Assembly: GCF_005886805.2 (NCBI RefSeq)
Contig: NZ_CP045429.1
Coordinates: 2,884,501 to 2,948,500, forward strand
Origin: Pseudoalteromonas rubra
GTDB taxonomy: Bacteria > Pseudomonadota > Gammaproteobacteria > Enterobacterales > Alteromonadaceae
Reading direction: 5' to 3'
DNA length: 64,000 nucleotides
The notes below the pieces were generated by a model. The model did no database searches. It saw only the letters and a program-made list of their open reading frames with translations, and had not been told where the DNA came from. Positions within the stretch are counted from its first letter, which is position 1; each line of letters begins with the position of its first letter. Position numbers and translations under genes: made by a program. Positions 17,503 to 28,305 of the stretch are shown piece by piece.

Positions 17503-18411
17503 ATGAATGGCGCAGCTTTTAACCAGTTGATTATGTTTCACACCATTGTGCTTGAAGGAAATATCACCAAGGCAGCCAAGAAGCTGGAACTGGCTTCCCC
17601 TTCTGTCAGCAATGCACTCAAAGCACTGGAAGCGGAACTCGGCCTGCCCTTGTTTACCCGAACGACTCGTCGCATTGAATTAACCGAAGCAGGTCGATTG
17701 CTGTTCGAACGTACCTATGACTCAGTGAATGATCTCAGCTCTGCGCTGGAAGAAGTCAGTGATCTGGGCCAGATCCCGTCTGGCAAAGTGAGACTGACTA
17801 CACCACGATTTGTTTACCAGTACTTACTCAAACCGATATATGCCGAATTTTGCCTGCAATACCCAGAGATCGATCTGGAAATATCGGTCTCCGATGCGGC
17901 CATTGATATTCTCAAAGAGGGATTCGATCTGGGCATTCGCTTTGGTGATCGGGTTGAAGAAGGCCTGGTAGCGAGAGCACTTACGCCCGCCATGAAAGAA
18001 GCCTTATTCGCTTCTCATGATTATGTTGCACGTCATGGGCAGCCCGAAAGTCCTGACGCGCTGAGGCATCACAAGCTAATCAACTATCGGTTTATCGCAT
18101 CAAACCAGATAGCGCCTTTATACCTAGATCGCAATGGGGAAAGGCTCAGTGTAGACATGCCAAGTGCTCTGACTGTCAACGACACCGATCTAATGCTGGA
18201 TGCAGCCCATAAAGGGATAGGCATTGGCCGCATTGTTGAGCCTATGGTGGCCAGCCAGTTCGCAACAAACACCTTGGTACCGATATTGCCAGACTACTGG
18301 TGTCCGTATGCACCGCTCTATGTATACTTTCACCGTAACAGCCAAAAAGCCAGGCGCGTACGGGTGTTGATCGACTTTTTACTGGCACATTGTGGTAATA
18401 ACAGGGCATAA
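17503..18411 (+). CDS. LysR-family transcriptional regulator
   Basis: A 302-residue regulator of the CrgA/DsdC-like branch: helix-turn-helix at residues 1-60 (GNITKAAKKLELASPSVSNA) and an effector domain (about 90-295) with the VRLTTPRFVYQYLLKPIYAEF start common in this branch. It is divergent from the flavodoxin-NTF2 gene, which is its most likely target. The ATG is preceded by a weak ribosome site. Full length. Confidence 0.92.
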   Translation: MNGAAFNQLIMFHTIVLEGNITKAAKKLELASPSVSNALKALEAELGLPLFTRTTRRIELTEAGRLLFERTYDSVNDLSSALEEVSDLGQIPSGKVRLTTPRFVYQYLLKPIYAEFCLQYPEIDLEISVSDAAIDILKEGFDLGIRFGDRVEEGLVARALTPAMKEALFASHDYVARHGQPESPDALRHHKLINYRFIASNQIAPLYLDRNGERLSVDMPSALTVNDTDLMLDAAHKGIGIGRIVEPMVASQFATNTLVPILPDYWCPYAPLYVYFHRNSQKARRVRVLIDFLLAHCGNNRA

Positions 18412-18538
18412 GACACAACGCCCCTGGCATGGCTGACTTTTTAGTGAATTTAACGCAAATATTCTAACTTCTATCATCAAATGGCAATAATCTTGATACA
18501 CTATAACACTATTGCAATTTTATGAATTTAAACACTTC

Positions 18539-19483
18539 ATGACTCTTTCACATATAAAGCCTGTTGCGGCCTTATTCACACTACTGTGTGCCGCACCCGC
18601 GCTATCGCATGGTCATCAGAAACATGCCACATCGAAGCAGCCATTGCGTGTTGCAACCTGGAACATTGAACACCTTTCTGCATCTGATAACACAGGCTGT
18701 AAGCCAAGAACCGCAAAAGACATTCAAGCCCTGAAACAGTACGCGCAGTCACTTAATGCCGATATTATTGCACTGCAAGAAGTCGCGTCAGCTTCAGCCG
18801 TGCGCCAGGTATTCAGTGAAAAAGACTGGCACGTAGTGATGTCAGACAGGGCCGACAGTAAGACATACACCTGTCGTAAAAGTGGCAATAACTCGACCCA
18901 GCAAAAAATCGCCTTTGTGGTAAAAAAACCACTGACCGTTGATAAGGTTGTGCAGCACAGTGCTTTCTCAAAAGTGAAACCAGGTCTTAGAAATGGGCTA
19001 GAGATCCAACTGACCTATCAAGGTGAAACGCTGCATCTTTTGAATGTACACCTGAAAAGCGGCTGTTTTGTTGATGACTACCAGCGTTCAGATAAAGAGG
19101 CTTGTAAGCTGCTGTCAAAACAAGCCCCGATACTGGACGGCTGGGTTGAACAAAAAACCAAGGTAAAAACAGACTTTATCGTGCTCGGAGACTTTAATCA
19201 CCGCCTTACGGCACCATACAACCGCCTCAGCCGAGATTTATATTTTCCACAAGGTGCCGCAAATACCCAGCCCAACAACATAGACAACGCGCCTTTGTTC
19301 AATGCAAATCAGATGCTGACTGGCTGCCACCCCTACTATCCAGCGCCCATCGACCATATTCTTGTGGCTAAAACACTCAAAGACCAGTTTCAGTTAGGCA
19401 GTGCGCAGTTTCACTATTTCGCAGACATGACCCCACAAAACATGCTTGCGGATCACTGTGCGCTGAGTATCGACCTTAAATAG
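18539..19483 (+). CDS. Exported endonuclease/exonuclease/phosphatase-family protein
   Basis: A 314-residue EEP-fold hydrolase with a signal peptide ending around ALSHG. The catalytic set is visible: ATWNIEHLS (Asn), ALQEVAS (Glu), NVHLKSGC (His), LGDFNHRL (Asp/Asn) and ADHCALS (Asp/His). Such proteins are metal-dependent phosphodiesterases, including secreted nucleases and sphingomyelinase-like enzymes; the substrate is not assignable. Extra cysteines near residues 51, 108, 180 and 192 suggest disulphides, in keeping with export. The frame could start at a TTG at 18512, but the ATG at 18539 gives a proper signal sequence. Confidence 0.86.
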   Translation: MTLSHIKPVAALFTLLCAAPALSHGHQKHATSKQPLRVATWNIEHLSASDNTGCKPRTAKDIQALKQYAQSLNADIIALQEVASASAVRQVFSEKDWHVVMSDRADSKTYTCRKSGNNSTQQKIAFVVKKPLTVDKVVQHSAFSKVKPGLRNGLEIQLTYQGETLHLLNVHLKSGCFVDDYQRSDKEACKLLSKQAPILDGWVEQKTKVKTDFIVLGDFNHRLTAPYNRLSRDLYFPQGAANTQPNNIDNAPLFNANQMLTGCHPYYPAPIDHILVAKTLKDQFQLGSAQFHYFADMTPQNMLADHCALSIDLK

Positions 19484-19530
19484 TCATGTATAGGTGGGCC
19501 GGCTTGTGCGGGCCCACACCTATGACACTA
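19482..19530. terminator. Convergent terminator-like hairpin
   Basis: Between the EEP and MATE genes, ATAGGTGGGCC (19490-19500) pairs with GGGCCCACACCTAT (19510-19523) with one bulge, and TAGT/CAT bases extend the stem outward. There is no clear T-run, so termination strength is uncertain, but the position between convergent genes suits a shared end. Confidence 0.5.
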
Positions 19531-20955
19531 GCCAAGCGCAAGCGTACTCTGGGTCCTACGCGTGTGTACAGCGCCGTAAATAAGCCAGGCACCAACCATA
19601 AAATTGGCCAACGCCAGCGCCCAGATGATGCCCTGAAAACCATTAAGCTGAGCCCCGATATATGCACCAGGTAAGGACAAGGCAAACAATCGAACCAAAG
19701 TCACATTCAGTGCCAGGTCGGTGCGGCCAATAGCATTACAACAACTCACATACAACATCACCCCTGCCAGCGCGGCATAAGATATTGGTAAAATACACAT
19801 GGCCAGTTCAATAGAGTGGCTCACAAAAGACTGTTTACAGAAACCAACTCCCAACATGTCGGCGCCCCAAAAAAGCACCAACGCAATGAGACTCTGCCAG
19901 ACCAAACAGGCAGCCAGTGCCTGCTTAATACCTCTGCGTACCCGTAGAGATTTATTCGCAGCCCAATTTTGACCAACAAAAATGGGGAGTGACGTTGTCA
20001 GTACCATAGGCAGCAATAATGCAAGCGGCTCTATACGCATGACGACGCCAAATGCGGCCACGGCATCACTCCCCTGCGAAGCAACAATCATCATTAATAA
20101 CAACTGAGCCAGCGGCGTAAGCAACTGCATAGCCACGACGGGCACAAACAGCCGGAATAAACGGCGAAATGCTTGTCGGCTACGCTGTGATAAAAGGTGT
20201 ACTTTGAGCCTGATATTTTCTTTAATACGCAATAAATACAGCGCATAAAAACTGGCACTCGTTGCAGCTGCAAAATGGGCAACCCCCAGTCGTTCCAGGC
20301 CACTCAGCGATAACGCAGATTGCGCCCAGGGCATAAACAGTGCAGCGCTAATAAGGATTTGTAAACCTGCAAACATCACCAATAACTGTGCAGCGCCGCG
20401 CATATTGCCAAATGCCCTAAGTACGCCAAACACTACCATTACAACAAAAAAGAAAACGACTGCGCCCAGTCGATATTGCATATAGCGTTCGAGTGTCGGC
20501 CAGACTTGCTCACGAGCAGAAAACTCAGCAAACCCCAGCATGGTCAATATCGGTTTTAAACCAAGCCATATAGCAATCGCCAAACTTGCACCAGTCAATA
20601 CAGTGAATATCAGACTTACCGCAGCCAGCTGCTCAACCTCTTTTGCTTGCGTTAACCGGGTCGCCACAACAATCCCCAGACCAATTGCAAATGCAAACAA
20701 AGTGGCCTGAACAGGTAAGGTATAACTCATCGCTGTGAGTTCTTCTACACCCAAACGAGAAGCAAAATAGAGCTCCATTAAGTCGGCGCTAAACAATGCC
20801 AGAATTGCCCACAGCATAGGCAGAGTCAGTTGCTTTAGTACTGCGCTGGTAGAGCCTGTTAATATCCAGCGCTTGCGCACAGCTCGTTTTCTTTGCTTAT
20901 CACACACCTGAAGTGGCTCGCCCAGGCTCAATGCCGGTGACTTATCTGATCCCAT
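19528..20955 (-). CDS. MATE-family multidrug/toxin exporter
   Basis: A 475-residue membrane protein with about twelve predicted helices. The first half starts GSTSAVLKQLTLPMLWAILA, the usual entry of MATE transporters, followed by LFSADLMELYFASRLGVEELTAMSY; the second half repeats the pattern (AFGVVMRIEPLALLLPM). MATE proteins extrude cationic drugs or metabolites with Na+ or H+. The frame runs on to 21078, adding 41 residues that do not look like a MATE N-terminus; the ATG at 20955 with an upstream GGAG is preferred. Substrate unknown. Confidence 0.9.
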   Translation of the reverse strand: MGSDKSPALSLGEPLQVCDKQRKRAVRKRWILTGSTSAVLKQLTLPMLWAILALFSADLMELYFASRLGVEELTAMSYTLPVQATLFAFAIGLGIVVATRLTQAKEVEQLAAVSLIFTVLTGASLAIAIWLGLKPILTMLGFAEFSAREQVWPTLERYMQYRLGAVVFFFVVMVVFGVLRAFGNMRGAAQLLVMFAGLQILISAALFMPWAQSALSLSGLERLGVAHFAAATSASFYALYLLRIKENIRLKVHLLSQRSRQAFRRLFRLFVPVVAMQLLTPLAQLLLMMIVASQGSDAVAAFGVVMRIEPLALLLPMVLTTSLPIFVGQNWAANKSLRVRRGIKQALAACLVWQSLIALVLFWGADMLGVGFCKQSFVSHSIELAMCILPISYAALAGVMLYVSCCNAIGRTDLALNVTLVRLFALSLPGAYIGAQLNGFQGIIWALALANFMVGAWLIYGAVHTRRTQSTLALG

Positions 20956-21196
20956 AATGTAGTAACTTGCTCCCTGAATAACACGGTGTTTTATATATGA
21001 TTTAATTCGTCGCCAGCATTTAACCTGACCGCAACTGGCCACCAATAAACCTGACCCGAATCTGGCGAGAGAGTTCACAAAAAGTAAGGGCGAATTCGAT
21101 TAATGGACAAGATTGGGGGGTGAATAACTTATGGGTGTCACAACCGTCTATTCTTGCTGGCAACAAGTCGGACAGAATTAACGAACAGAGGGTGCC

Positions 21197-21229
21197 GAGC
21201 GAAACTGGGAACACAGCCCAGTTTCGCTC
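21197..21229 (-). terminator. 13-bp hairpin downstream of the giant lipoprotein gene
   Basis: GAGCGAAACTGGG and CCCAGTTTCGCTC form a perfect 13-bp stem with a 7-base loop, starting 11 bases past the stop. A T-run is missing, so it may be an RNA-stabilising end or a Rho-linked terminator. Confidence 0.55.
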
Positions 21230-21239
21230 AAGTAGACTT

Positions 21240-24200
21240 TTATTGGCCTATTACTTTTACAGAATCCATAGATTTAAGGCGTTGTAGTAAGGTTTCATCA
21301 ACCTGAGTGCCGTATAGGTATAGATAAAGATCCAACCAATAATCCCTTCCATTTAAAGCATCAAGCCCATGAATCGCATTGAGTGTATTATCTTCAAAAC
21401 TCAAATGAGTTAGCTTTGAATTGTCAGGGATCGTGATTTCTGTCATTGGGACGTTGTCTGCATCTAGCCTTCTTAAGACGGAAGACAGCACAGTTTGCGT
21501 AATATGACTATTAGATATATCTAGTGTGTCAATGTATTTTAGTGCCGTCAAATCAAGCGAAGTTAATGCTGTGCCATCTAGATACAACCTATTTATAACG
21601 CCCGTATTAACGGTGAACTCCGTGAGAGGGTTGTTCGACAAATATAGATCTGAAATATTGCCCCCTTCTTGTGGAATAATAACGTTCGTCAATTGGGCGT
21701 CAGCAAGCTTGATAGTATACAACTCTGAGTTGAGCGATAAATCGATACTCGAGAGCATAGACTGAGTCGCATCCAGTGAACGTAAGTTTTTCATGAACTG
21801 AGTATTTAGCTGCGTCAGTGGCACATTTTTAATTGTTAAATCAGTAATATTTGACTCGCCATTGAGCGTCAGAGATGCCAAAGCAGAATCGGACGCTTCC
21901 AGTTTAGTTAGGCTGGTTGCAAAAGTGAGATCCAGTGCTGCTACCTGTGTCCCACGGATATTCAACTCTTTAAGGTGTATAAATGGACCTAAATCCAGGT
22001 AGTTCAACTGCGAGTTGTCAGCCAGCAGGGTTTCCAGCGCGTGTGCTTCGGTCACCCCCCTCACCTCTTGTATCTGGGAGCGAGATAGATTCAATTCTTT
22101 TAACTGCATATTTTGACTGATATCCAGATTCGTCAGGCTAGCGCCCCATACAGTAAGGGACTTCAGCCCAGTTGCTTGTGCCACATCAAGTTCACTAATA
22201 TCAGCCGTTGAGGTAAAGTCTCTTAGTGTCCCTGCATTTTGCAATTTGACCGAGCCAAATGTCCCCTTATATAGCTTAATTGATTCAACTGAACGGAGGT
22301 TGATCAGATCTAACTCAAACACCCCATCGTCCATTTCACTATCTCGGATGGTCAGCTCTTTCAAGTTTGTCTGGTTTTCAATTGACCGCAGCGCATTTGA
22401 ACTCAAAATTGCATCTTCTAAAACCAAGCTCTCCAGATACGGAAATTTATCTAACCCCGCTAAATCAGTTGCATACTTGTTCTGATTGAAACAATAAAAA
22501 CTAGACTCATATTCCATGTAATTATTATTTGTTGAATCCAAAGAACTCATAAAGTCAATACATTCGCGTAGGTACTCATCTGTTATACCTAACCTGTCTG
22601 CATGGGAATCAGGCACCGGCTCCACGGTAACCGAAAAAGTACAGGACTCTATAACTGCATCCGACCTAAAAGTCACATGACCTGTAAAGAGATTTACAGG
22701 TCGCTCAATGCCACACCCTTCAAAAGAAGATACATACAAGCCACTACTCCAACCGTCGTAAACAATGACTTCAAGGCGTTCACCATAATTGAAATAAGGT
22801 GAAGTCTGATTACTTGTTACCTCAACCCCTTCTGGTGCAGAAATAGTGACTTCAACAACAGCTGGCTGGTAGTCCAGTACAATATATTCTTGCGAGTCAC
22901 ATTGCCCATCAATTTGACGACACAAAGTAATGGAGTCAACATCACTGTCTATCATTTCGTAGGATATGTAACTGCCGTCAGACTCGCTGAGTCTGATTAT
23001 TTTATTGTCAAAATAGACCTGGTAGCCGATAGTGCTATTGTTCTCGCTGATCTGTAAAGAACCGCTGTGCGTACCTGAATCTTGCCCCCATTCATAAAAT
23101 GACCACTTTCGAAGTGAAGACGCTGTTTGCTGGTAAAAACGACTACCCTGTTGCCTTAGGTGCCGCTCAATGCCATTGAGTTTCCCACGGGGATCAATAT
23201 CAACCTTTACCAGCGTACCCACTGCGCCTGATTCATTATGCTCATAAACATACAAGCTACCTGAAAGCATAGTTAAAACTGTATACGAGCCAACTGTTTT
23301 CTGCTGGCACTCATCTCTGTCGGCGCTACATAATGCATCATGTCTTCTTAAAATATCATTGTAAAAAGCGCTTACGGTCAGTTGATGGTTTTCAAAACTG
23401 GCTGTAGCGGCGCCGTTGAAACGGCCCGAGCGAAGTTCACCGCCTTTGAATAATTCAAAGCCATGGTGCGAGTCATCGAGCTTGAACCGCCAGCTACCAG
23501 CCAAATCATCCAAAGTTATGCCTGTAAGCGGGATTAGCAAACCGGCTCCGCGGCTCAACCACGTAGACGTGTCTTCAGATTCAACCTGTTCAACGGTAAA
23601 TGCATAGCCGCCTTCCCTTTGTTCAAATAGCTTCAATGTGGCTGAATAACCAGATTGTTCGCCATACAAGCGGATCTCATTCTGCGCGGTCAACTCCCAA
23701 GTAAGCTGTGACGGCGTGCCCAAACCAGGCTCAAATCTTGACACCGTTCCGGTATGGTCATTATTTAAAGTCAGCCGAATCGTTTTTCCTTGCTCAACAG
23801 AGGTGACTGACCATTCACCGATCAAAGTCTCCCTGCCTACGTCTAGTGACGCCAGATAGCGACTGGGGTTTACAGTGCGTGGAGTTGTTTTATAAGTCGG
23901 ATCATCACGAGAGTTCGACGCACTCCAACTAATATTCACTTCCTGGCCCTGCTGGAAGAGTGTGAAACCATTCACCCACTTTAACTCACTGTGATTAAAC
24001 TGTATGGGGATTTTCGTCTCATCATCAAAGGTAAAGATAGAAACGTCATTACTCTGTGTTACTGAGAAACTAGCCACGGCGTCTGTACCGTAAAACATCC
24101 CACGGTTATCACCCGTCATTTCATAGTACCAACCCGTTGGGATAGCCTCCGCGCTTGTATCTACCAACAAGGTTGACTCTGTCGGTACAAAATCCTCAAT

Positions 24201-27200
24201 AAAGCTGGCGCTGATTTCACAATCTGCAACCGGGTTATTGACCCGATAATAGGCTTGTCCCTGACGTTCAGTAAGATAACCATTACACCCTTTAATATTT
24301 GCCAGGCGTGAACCTTCCTGTGCGTTCACAGCGACCAAAAACGCTTCACCATAATAGTACTGTGAGGTGGTTGGCGATAACTCACCCAGACCTTCAATAG
24401 CAAAGCTAATGTTTAATGCCGGCTTGGTGTAGCTAACGCGGAATGTATTATTGGCATTACAAGACTCCCCCTCAGCAACATGACACAAGACTACTTCAGA
24501 TTCAGATTCGTCCTGGATCAACAGATACGAACGGGCTTCAGTGACTAGGTGTTCCAGTTCTATGCGCGTACCATCCAGCCGAGCCTTGTACTCAACGCCA
24601 TCTATAATCAAAGTGTCGGAACATAAGTGAACCGGTGACGGGCTAGTCGGACAATGAAAGTCTCGCTCAATATGCGACACGCCATTATCAGTTACATGAT
24701 AAAGACCCAGACCATGATCCAGTGCTCGTCCAAAGCGCTCATTCTTGTAAAGCGACTTATCAAACTGGCCCAGTTTCCAGTCTCTGTCTGACAGGCGATA
24801 GAAATGTATACTTCTTGAGATATCATAAGATATGCCGAAATCATCTCTATTATATTCATCTGCGGCAAACTCCACGGCAATGTGATCACCTTGAACTGCA
24901 AGCAGTTTGTGACGGAATACTTTGCTAATCTCACATTCTGCTTGACTGGTGTCACAGTGCGCCACGGCCTGACCTGCAAACTCATAGTGATACTGATGCA
25001 AAGACCCATTCACTTTAATCCCTTCAATACCTCTGTGCCAGCGATAATGGTAGTTGTCATTGCCATCTACCTTAAATTTGCTTTGAGCACTCTTGCTACC
25101 TGTCTGGCGCCACATTTTCTGATAATTGATATCGTTAAAGCTAATCTCCTGATGCTTAATTAGACTTGCCTGAACTACCCGTCTGTGTTCATCGAACCCC
25201 TGCAACATCAGGCCCTGATAACCGAATTCAGTCTCTCTGACTGGCACAAACCCGAAGTTATAAAAGGGAGCATTGATCCTGACCTCTTCCCAGGGCCGGG
25301 TGTAATACCAAGTACCTAAAACTGAAAAGCCTTCACCATCGGAGAGCATTGGTTCATCGGCGAACATCTCACTTTGATTACCGGCATTCATATCAAAACG
25401 AATACGCCTTTGCTCACTAAGCTCATCATTGAAAAGCAGCGACCATTGACCAATAAACGCATCGTCTGCTAGCTGAGTGATCTTGTTGCTATCAAACAAC
25501 TGAGCATTGACAGAAACGGTGCCTTCTGGAGCCTGGGGCAGTTCCTGGGTTGGCACAAAATCAATGGTGACAGCCTGAGCGTGCTCCGCACTGTCGAAAA
25601 TAGTCAAGGTAAGCTGGGTCGTCTTAAATCCCGCGCGGGTGCTAAATTGACTGGTGCTCACATCAAGCTCATTCTCCAGGTTAATTAGGATTTGCTGCCC
25701 CTGTATTTCCCATGTGAAGTTAGACAAAGTTCTGCCTGCCAGAGAGCCTGTCCGGTCTTCTTTAAACTCTATGCTGGCGCCAAAACCGTCAACCACTGAG
25801 GTTTCAAGTAAGTAATAAGTGCCTGAAGGCGAAAAACTGGAAACATCAACTAAGGTATCATCCTGTTTAATTTCCTCTTCAATTTGTGCCAGTAACCCGG
25901 GCTGCTCGGTGTCCAGAGAGTCCGTCAGCTGAGCGAGCAACTCGGCATCTTGTGCAAGCGCCAGTGTCGAAGTTGCTCCTTCTGGTAGTGCAACCCCATG
26001 GTCAATCACTGCTTTTAATAACGATGCAATCGACAGTTTCTCGCCTGTAGCAATGTGTTTACGCGCTTCTTTCAGCTCGTTCGCATCATTGAAACCGGCT
26101 GAATGCATACGCCGCAGTATGGCGTACTCAGCTGTGGTCACGTTAGTGACATTCACATCGAATAGCTCATCACTGTTGAGTGTGTTGTCTTCTCCGGCTG
26201 CCTCCTGAAGATCTGACACGGCGCCCAGCTGCGATACCAGCTCTACACGCCCCTGAGTTGTGGTGTCAGTGGCACGCAAAGTACCCAGTGCATTTACTTC
26301 ACTCTCATCTACACTGAAGGTCAGCTGGTAATCGCCCTGCTCATCTGCCTGCGCAGTAAAGCTCCTCTGCGCTACTTCCAGGACGACATCGGCAAATGGG
26401 ATCGGCGCATCTGTTACCTTACCCTGTATGGTAAGTGCTACCTTATTTGGTTCAATGGTTACCAGATGAGTATAACTGGATTGCGCTTGCTGATTATCCG
26501 TTACAGTCAAGGTAAATGTAACCTCTTGCGCTTGCACGATATCCGGGCTGGTCACTGACAGGCTGGCACGCTCGCTACCGTCCAATATCAGAGCCAGGTT
26601 TGAATCATGATGCCACTGATAAGCCACGATTTCGCCATCCGAGTCTTTCGCATCCCCCACCAGAGAGAAAGCTGTGCGTTCGCTGATCTGTATAGGACCG
26701 CTTATGTTCACTTGCGGTACAGCATTTGGCAGCGCTTTTATCTCAATGTTATGCGCAACTTTAGTAACCGCACCTTGATTATCGGTGACTTCAAGATACA
26801 CAGTGGCAGTACTGTCCAGCATAATATCGGGTGTTGAAAGGCTAAGCTGCCCCTCAACTGAAGTGTCTAATACCAGGTCAACAGATGATGTATGACGCCA
26901 GCTATACTGCTCAATTTCACCATCACTATCACTGGCCTGTGCTGTGAGTATGAGCTGTTGCCCTTCAAGCAAAGTTGACTCACCCTGAATGATTGCCGTT
27001 GGCGCAACATTAGGCAGTGCCCGAACCACGACAGCATGCGAAGCCGTCGCCGTTGCCCCCTGATTGTCTTCAACTGTGACACTAAAGTGAGTCGTCATGT
27101 CTGAGGTTATATCGGGCGCTGTCACTTGCAAGATTCGCTCTGTCACATCTGACACCTCCAGTTTCAGCTCAGAGTTATATGACCACGAGTAGCTCGCTAT

Positions 27201-28019
27201 CTGACCATCACTATCAGAGGCATCAGCGAGCAAAGTGAAAGTGACTCCCTCTGTCACTTCATCATCAGCAGACACAGAGACCGCCGGCAAAGCATTAGGT
27301 GATGCCTGGATCTGTACCCAATGCGATTCAGATTGTACTCGACCATCAATATGCTCGACATTGACCGTGAAATTCACACCCAGATTATCCGTCAGATCCG
27401 GGGCGCTAACGGTGAGCTCAGGCGTACCCGCTCCACTTAGCAGCAACTCAATCGCGGCATCGTGCGTCCAGGTGATCTGCGAGATTTGGCTGGCGTCTAC
27501 AGAAGGCACAACGGTAAGTATAAAATCGGTTTGTTCTGTATATACACTTTCTCCGGTTACCTCAATCGAGAATGGTTCTAACACATTCTTGATAGTCACC
27601 GGATAAGTGGCTGTTGCCTGCGCGCCCATGTTGTCCGTAACGGTCAAAGATACTTTGACTTCGGTATCTTCATCGACACCTTTACTTATAATCTCAAGCG
27701 TCGGGCTGTCTTCACCGACTAGCTGTAATTCAGAATCGGCCTGATATGACCACGCGTAGCTATTAATATGGCCATCGGGATCATCAGCAACGGCTATCAG
27801 GGTCAACGTCTCATTTTCGTTGGCGCTTTGCGCTCCGGTGATTGACACTGTCGGTACTCTGTTATCCGGAGATACAGTAGACCCGCCACTGCCTGTCTGA
27901 GTGTTTGTCTGGGTTCCATTCGATGTATCACCACCACCTCCTCCACAAGCACTTAGCCCCAAACCAAGCAGCGTGATCACCAGGGACCTGTTCACTACAC
28001 CAACAATGTTGTTTATCAC
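21240..28019 (-). CDS. Giant surface lipoprotein with Ig/PKD-like repeats and leucine-rich repeats
   Basis: About 2,259 residues. A lipoprotein signal ends LSAC, followed by a Gly/Thr/Ser linker. Five related domains of about 95 residues follow (about 55-530); each has a DSDGxIxxYxW-type motif and ends with TVTDNxGA, the form of PKD/cadherin-like domains. A carboxypeptidase-regulatory-like domain (about 530-600) and a long middle region come next, with two Cys-containing YGE segments resembling bacterial repeat modules. The last 450 residues are leucine-rich repeats (LTSLDLTALKYIDTLDISNS style). The architecture suggests surface adhesion or ligand binding. The frame is open to 28160; GTG at 28019, with GAGG nine bases before it, gives a normal signal peptide, while GTG at 27995 is also possible. 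Confidence 0.85.
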   Translation of the reverse strand: MINNIVGVVNRSLVITLLGLGLSACGGGGGDTSNGTQTNTQTGSGGSTVSPDNRVPTVSITGAQSANENETLTLIAVADDPDGHINSYAWSYQADSELQLVGEDSPTLEIISKGVDEDTEVKVSLTVTDNMGAQATATYPVTIKNVLEPFSIEVTGESVYTEQTDFILTVVPSVDASQISQITWTHDAAIELLLSGAGTPELTVSAPDLTDNLGVNFTVNVEHIDGRVQSESHWVQIQASPNALPAVSVSADDEVTEGVTFTLLADASDSDGQIASYSWSYNSELKLEVSDVTERILQVTAPDITSDMTTHFSVTVEDNQGATATASHAVVVRALPNVAPTAIIQGESTLLEGQQLILTAQASDSDGEIEQYSWRHTSSVDLVLDTSVEGQLSLSTPDIMLDSTATVYLEVTDNQGAVTKVAHNIEIKALPNAVPQVNISGPIQISERTAFSLVGDAKDSDGEIVAYQWHHDSNLALILDGSERASLSVTSPDIVQAQEVTFTLTVTDNQQAQSSYTHLVTIEPNKVALTIQGKVTDAPIPFADVVLEVAQRSFTAQADEQGDYQLTFSVDESEVNALGTLRATDTTTQGRVELVSQLGAVSDLQEAAGEDNTLNSDELFDVNVTNVTTAEYAILRRMHSAGFNDANELKEARKHIATGEKLSIASLLKAVIDHGVALPEGATSTLALAQDAELLAQLTDSLDTEQPGLLAQIEEEIKQDDTLVDVSSFSPSGTYYLLETSVVDGFGASIEFKEDRTGSLAGRTLSNFTWEIQGQQILINLENELDVSTSQFSTRAGFKTTQLTLTIFDSAEHAQAVTIDFVPTQELPQAPEGTVSVNAQLFDSNKITQLADDAFIGQWSLLFNDELSEQRRIRFDMNAGNQSEMFADEPMLSDGEGFSVLGTWYYTRPWEEVRINAPFYNFGFVPVRETEFGYQGLMLQGFDEHRRVVQASLIKHQEISFNDINYQKMWRQTGSKSAQSKFKVDGNDNYHYRWHRGIEGIKVNGSLHQYHYEFAGQAVAHCDTSQAECEISKVFRHKLLAVQGDHIAVEFAADEYNRDDFGISYDISRSIHFYRLSDRDWKLGQFDKSLYKNERFGRALDHGLGLYHVTDNGVSHIERDFHCPTSPSPVHLCSDTLIIDGVEYKARLDGTRIELEHLVTEARSYLLIQDESESEVVLCHVAEGESCNANNTFRVSYTKPALNISFAIEGLGELSPTTSQYYYGEAFLVAVNAQEGSRLANIKGCNGYLTERQGQAYYRVNNPVADCEISASFIEDFVPTESTLLVDTSAEAIPTGWYYEMTGDNRGMFYGTDAVASFSVTQSNDVSIFTFDDETKIPIQFNHSELKWVNGFTLFQQGQEVNISWSASNSRDDPTYKTTPRTVNPSRYLASLDVGRETLIGEWSVTSVEQGKTIRLTLNNDHTGTVSRFEPGLGTPSQLTWELTAQNEIRLYGEQSGYSATLKLFEQREGGYAFTVEQVESEDTSTWLSRGAGLLIPLTGITLDDLAGSWRFKLDDSHHGFELFKGGELRSGRFNGAATASFENHQLTVSAFYNDILRRHDALCSADRDECQQKTVGSYTVLTMLSGSLYVYEHNESGAVGTLVKVDIDPRGKLNGIERHLRQQGSRFYQQTASSLRKWSFYEWGQDSGTHSGSLQISENNSTIGYQVYFDNKIIRLSESDGSYISYEMIDSDVDSITLCRQIDGQCDSQEYIVLDYQPAVVEVTISAPEGVEVTSNQTSPYFNYGERLEVIVYDGWSSGLYVSSFEGCGIERPVNLFTGHVTFRSDAVIESCTFSVTVEPVPDSHADRLGITDEYLRECIDFMSSLDSTNNNYMEYESSFYCFNQNKYATDLAGLDKFPYLESLVLEDAILSSNALRSIENQTNLKELTIRDSEMDDGVFELDLINLRSVESIKLYKGTFGSVKLQNAGTLRDFTSTADISELDVAQATGLKSLTVWGASLTNLDISQNMQLKELNLSRSQIQEVRGVTEAHALETLLADNSQLNYLDLGPFIHLKELNIRGTQVAALDLTFATSLTKLEASDSALASLTLNGESNITDLTIKNVPLTQLNTQFMKNLRSLDATQSMLSSIDLSLNSELYTIKLADAQLTNVIIPQEGGNISDLYLSNNPLTEFTVNTGVINRLYLDGTALTSLDLTALKYIDTLDISNSHITQTVLSSVLRRLDADNVPMTEITIPDNSKLTHLSFEDNTLNAIHGLDALNGRDYWLDLYLYLYGTQVDETLLQRLKSMDSVKVIGQ

Positions 28020-28305
28020 TATGCAATGCCTCACTTTCAGCAACAGATGTTCGTACAAAAAAAGCGCGATTTTAATTGAATTGCCGTGCAGGTCAATTAA
28101 AAATGATGTAGTTTTAAGCAATATTTTGTTGAGAAAGCTCACCAGATTCCACAACAGCAACTATTTCTATATTAGATACAAGGAGGTGTGTAAAAATTAC
28201 AAATGACTAAGTTCGGCTAACAGCTCAGCGCACGCCTGCTGGTTTGTACTCAACCCGCGATGACTTTATGTAGCAATATTCCGCAATGTTCCAAAGCATA
28301 CCCGG

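Noticed and set aside
28020..28160. 47-residue N-terminal extension of the giant lipoprotein
   Set aside because: It would place a second hydrophobic region before the lipoprotein signal; a GTG with a GAGG site at 28019 gives a normal signal peptide.
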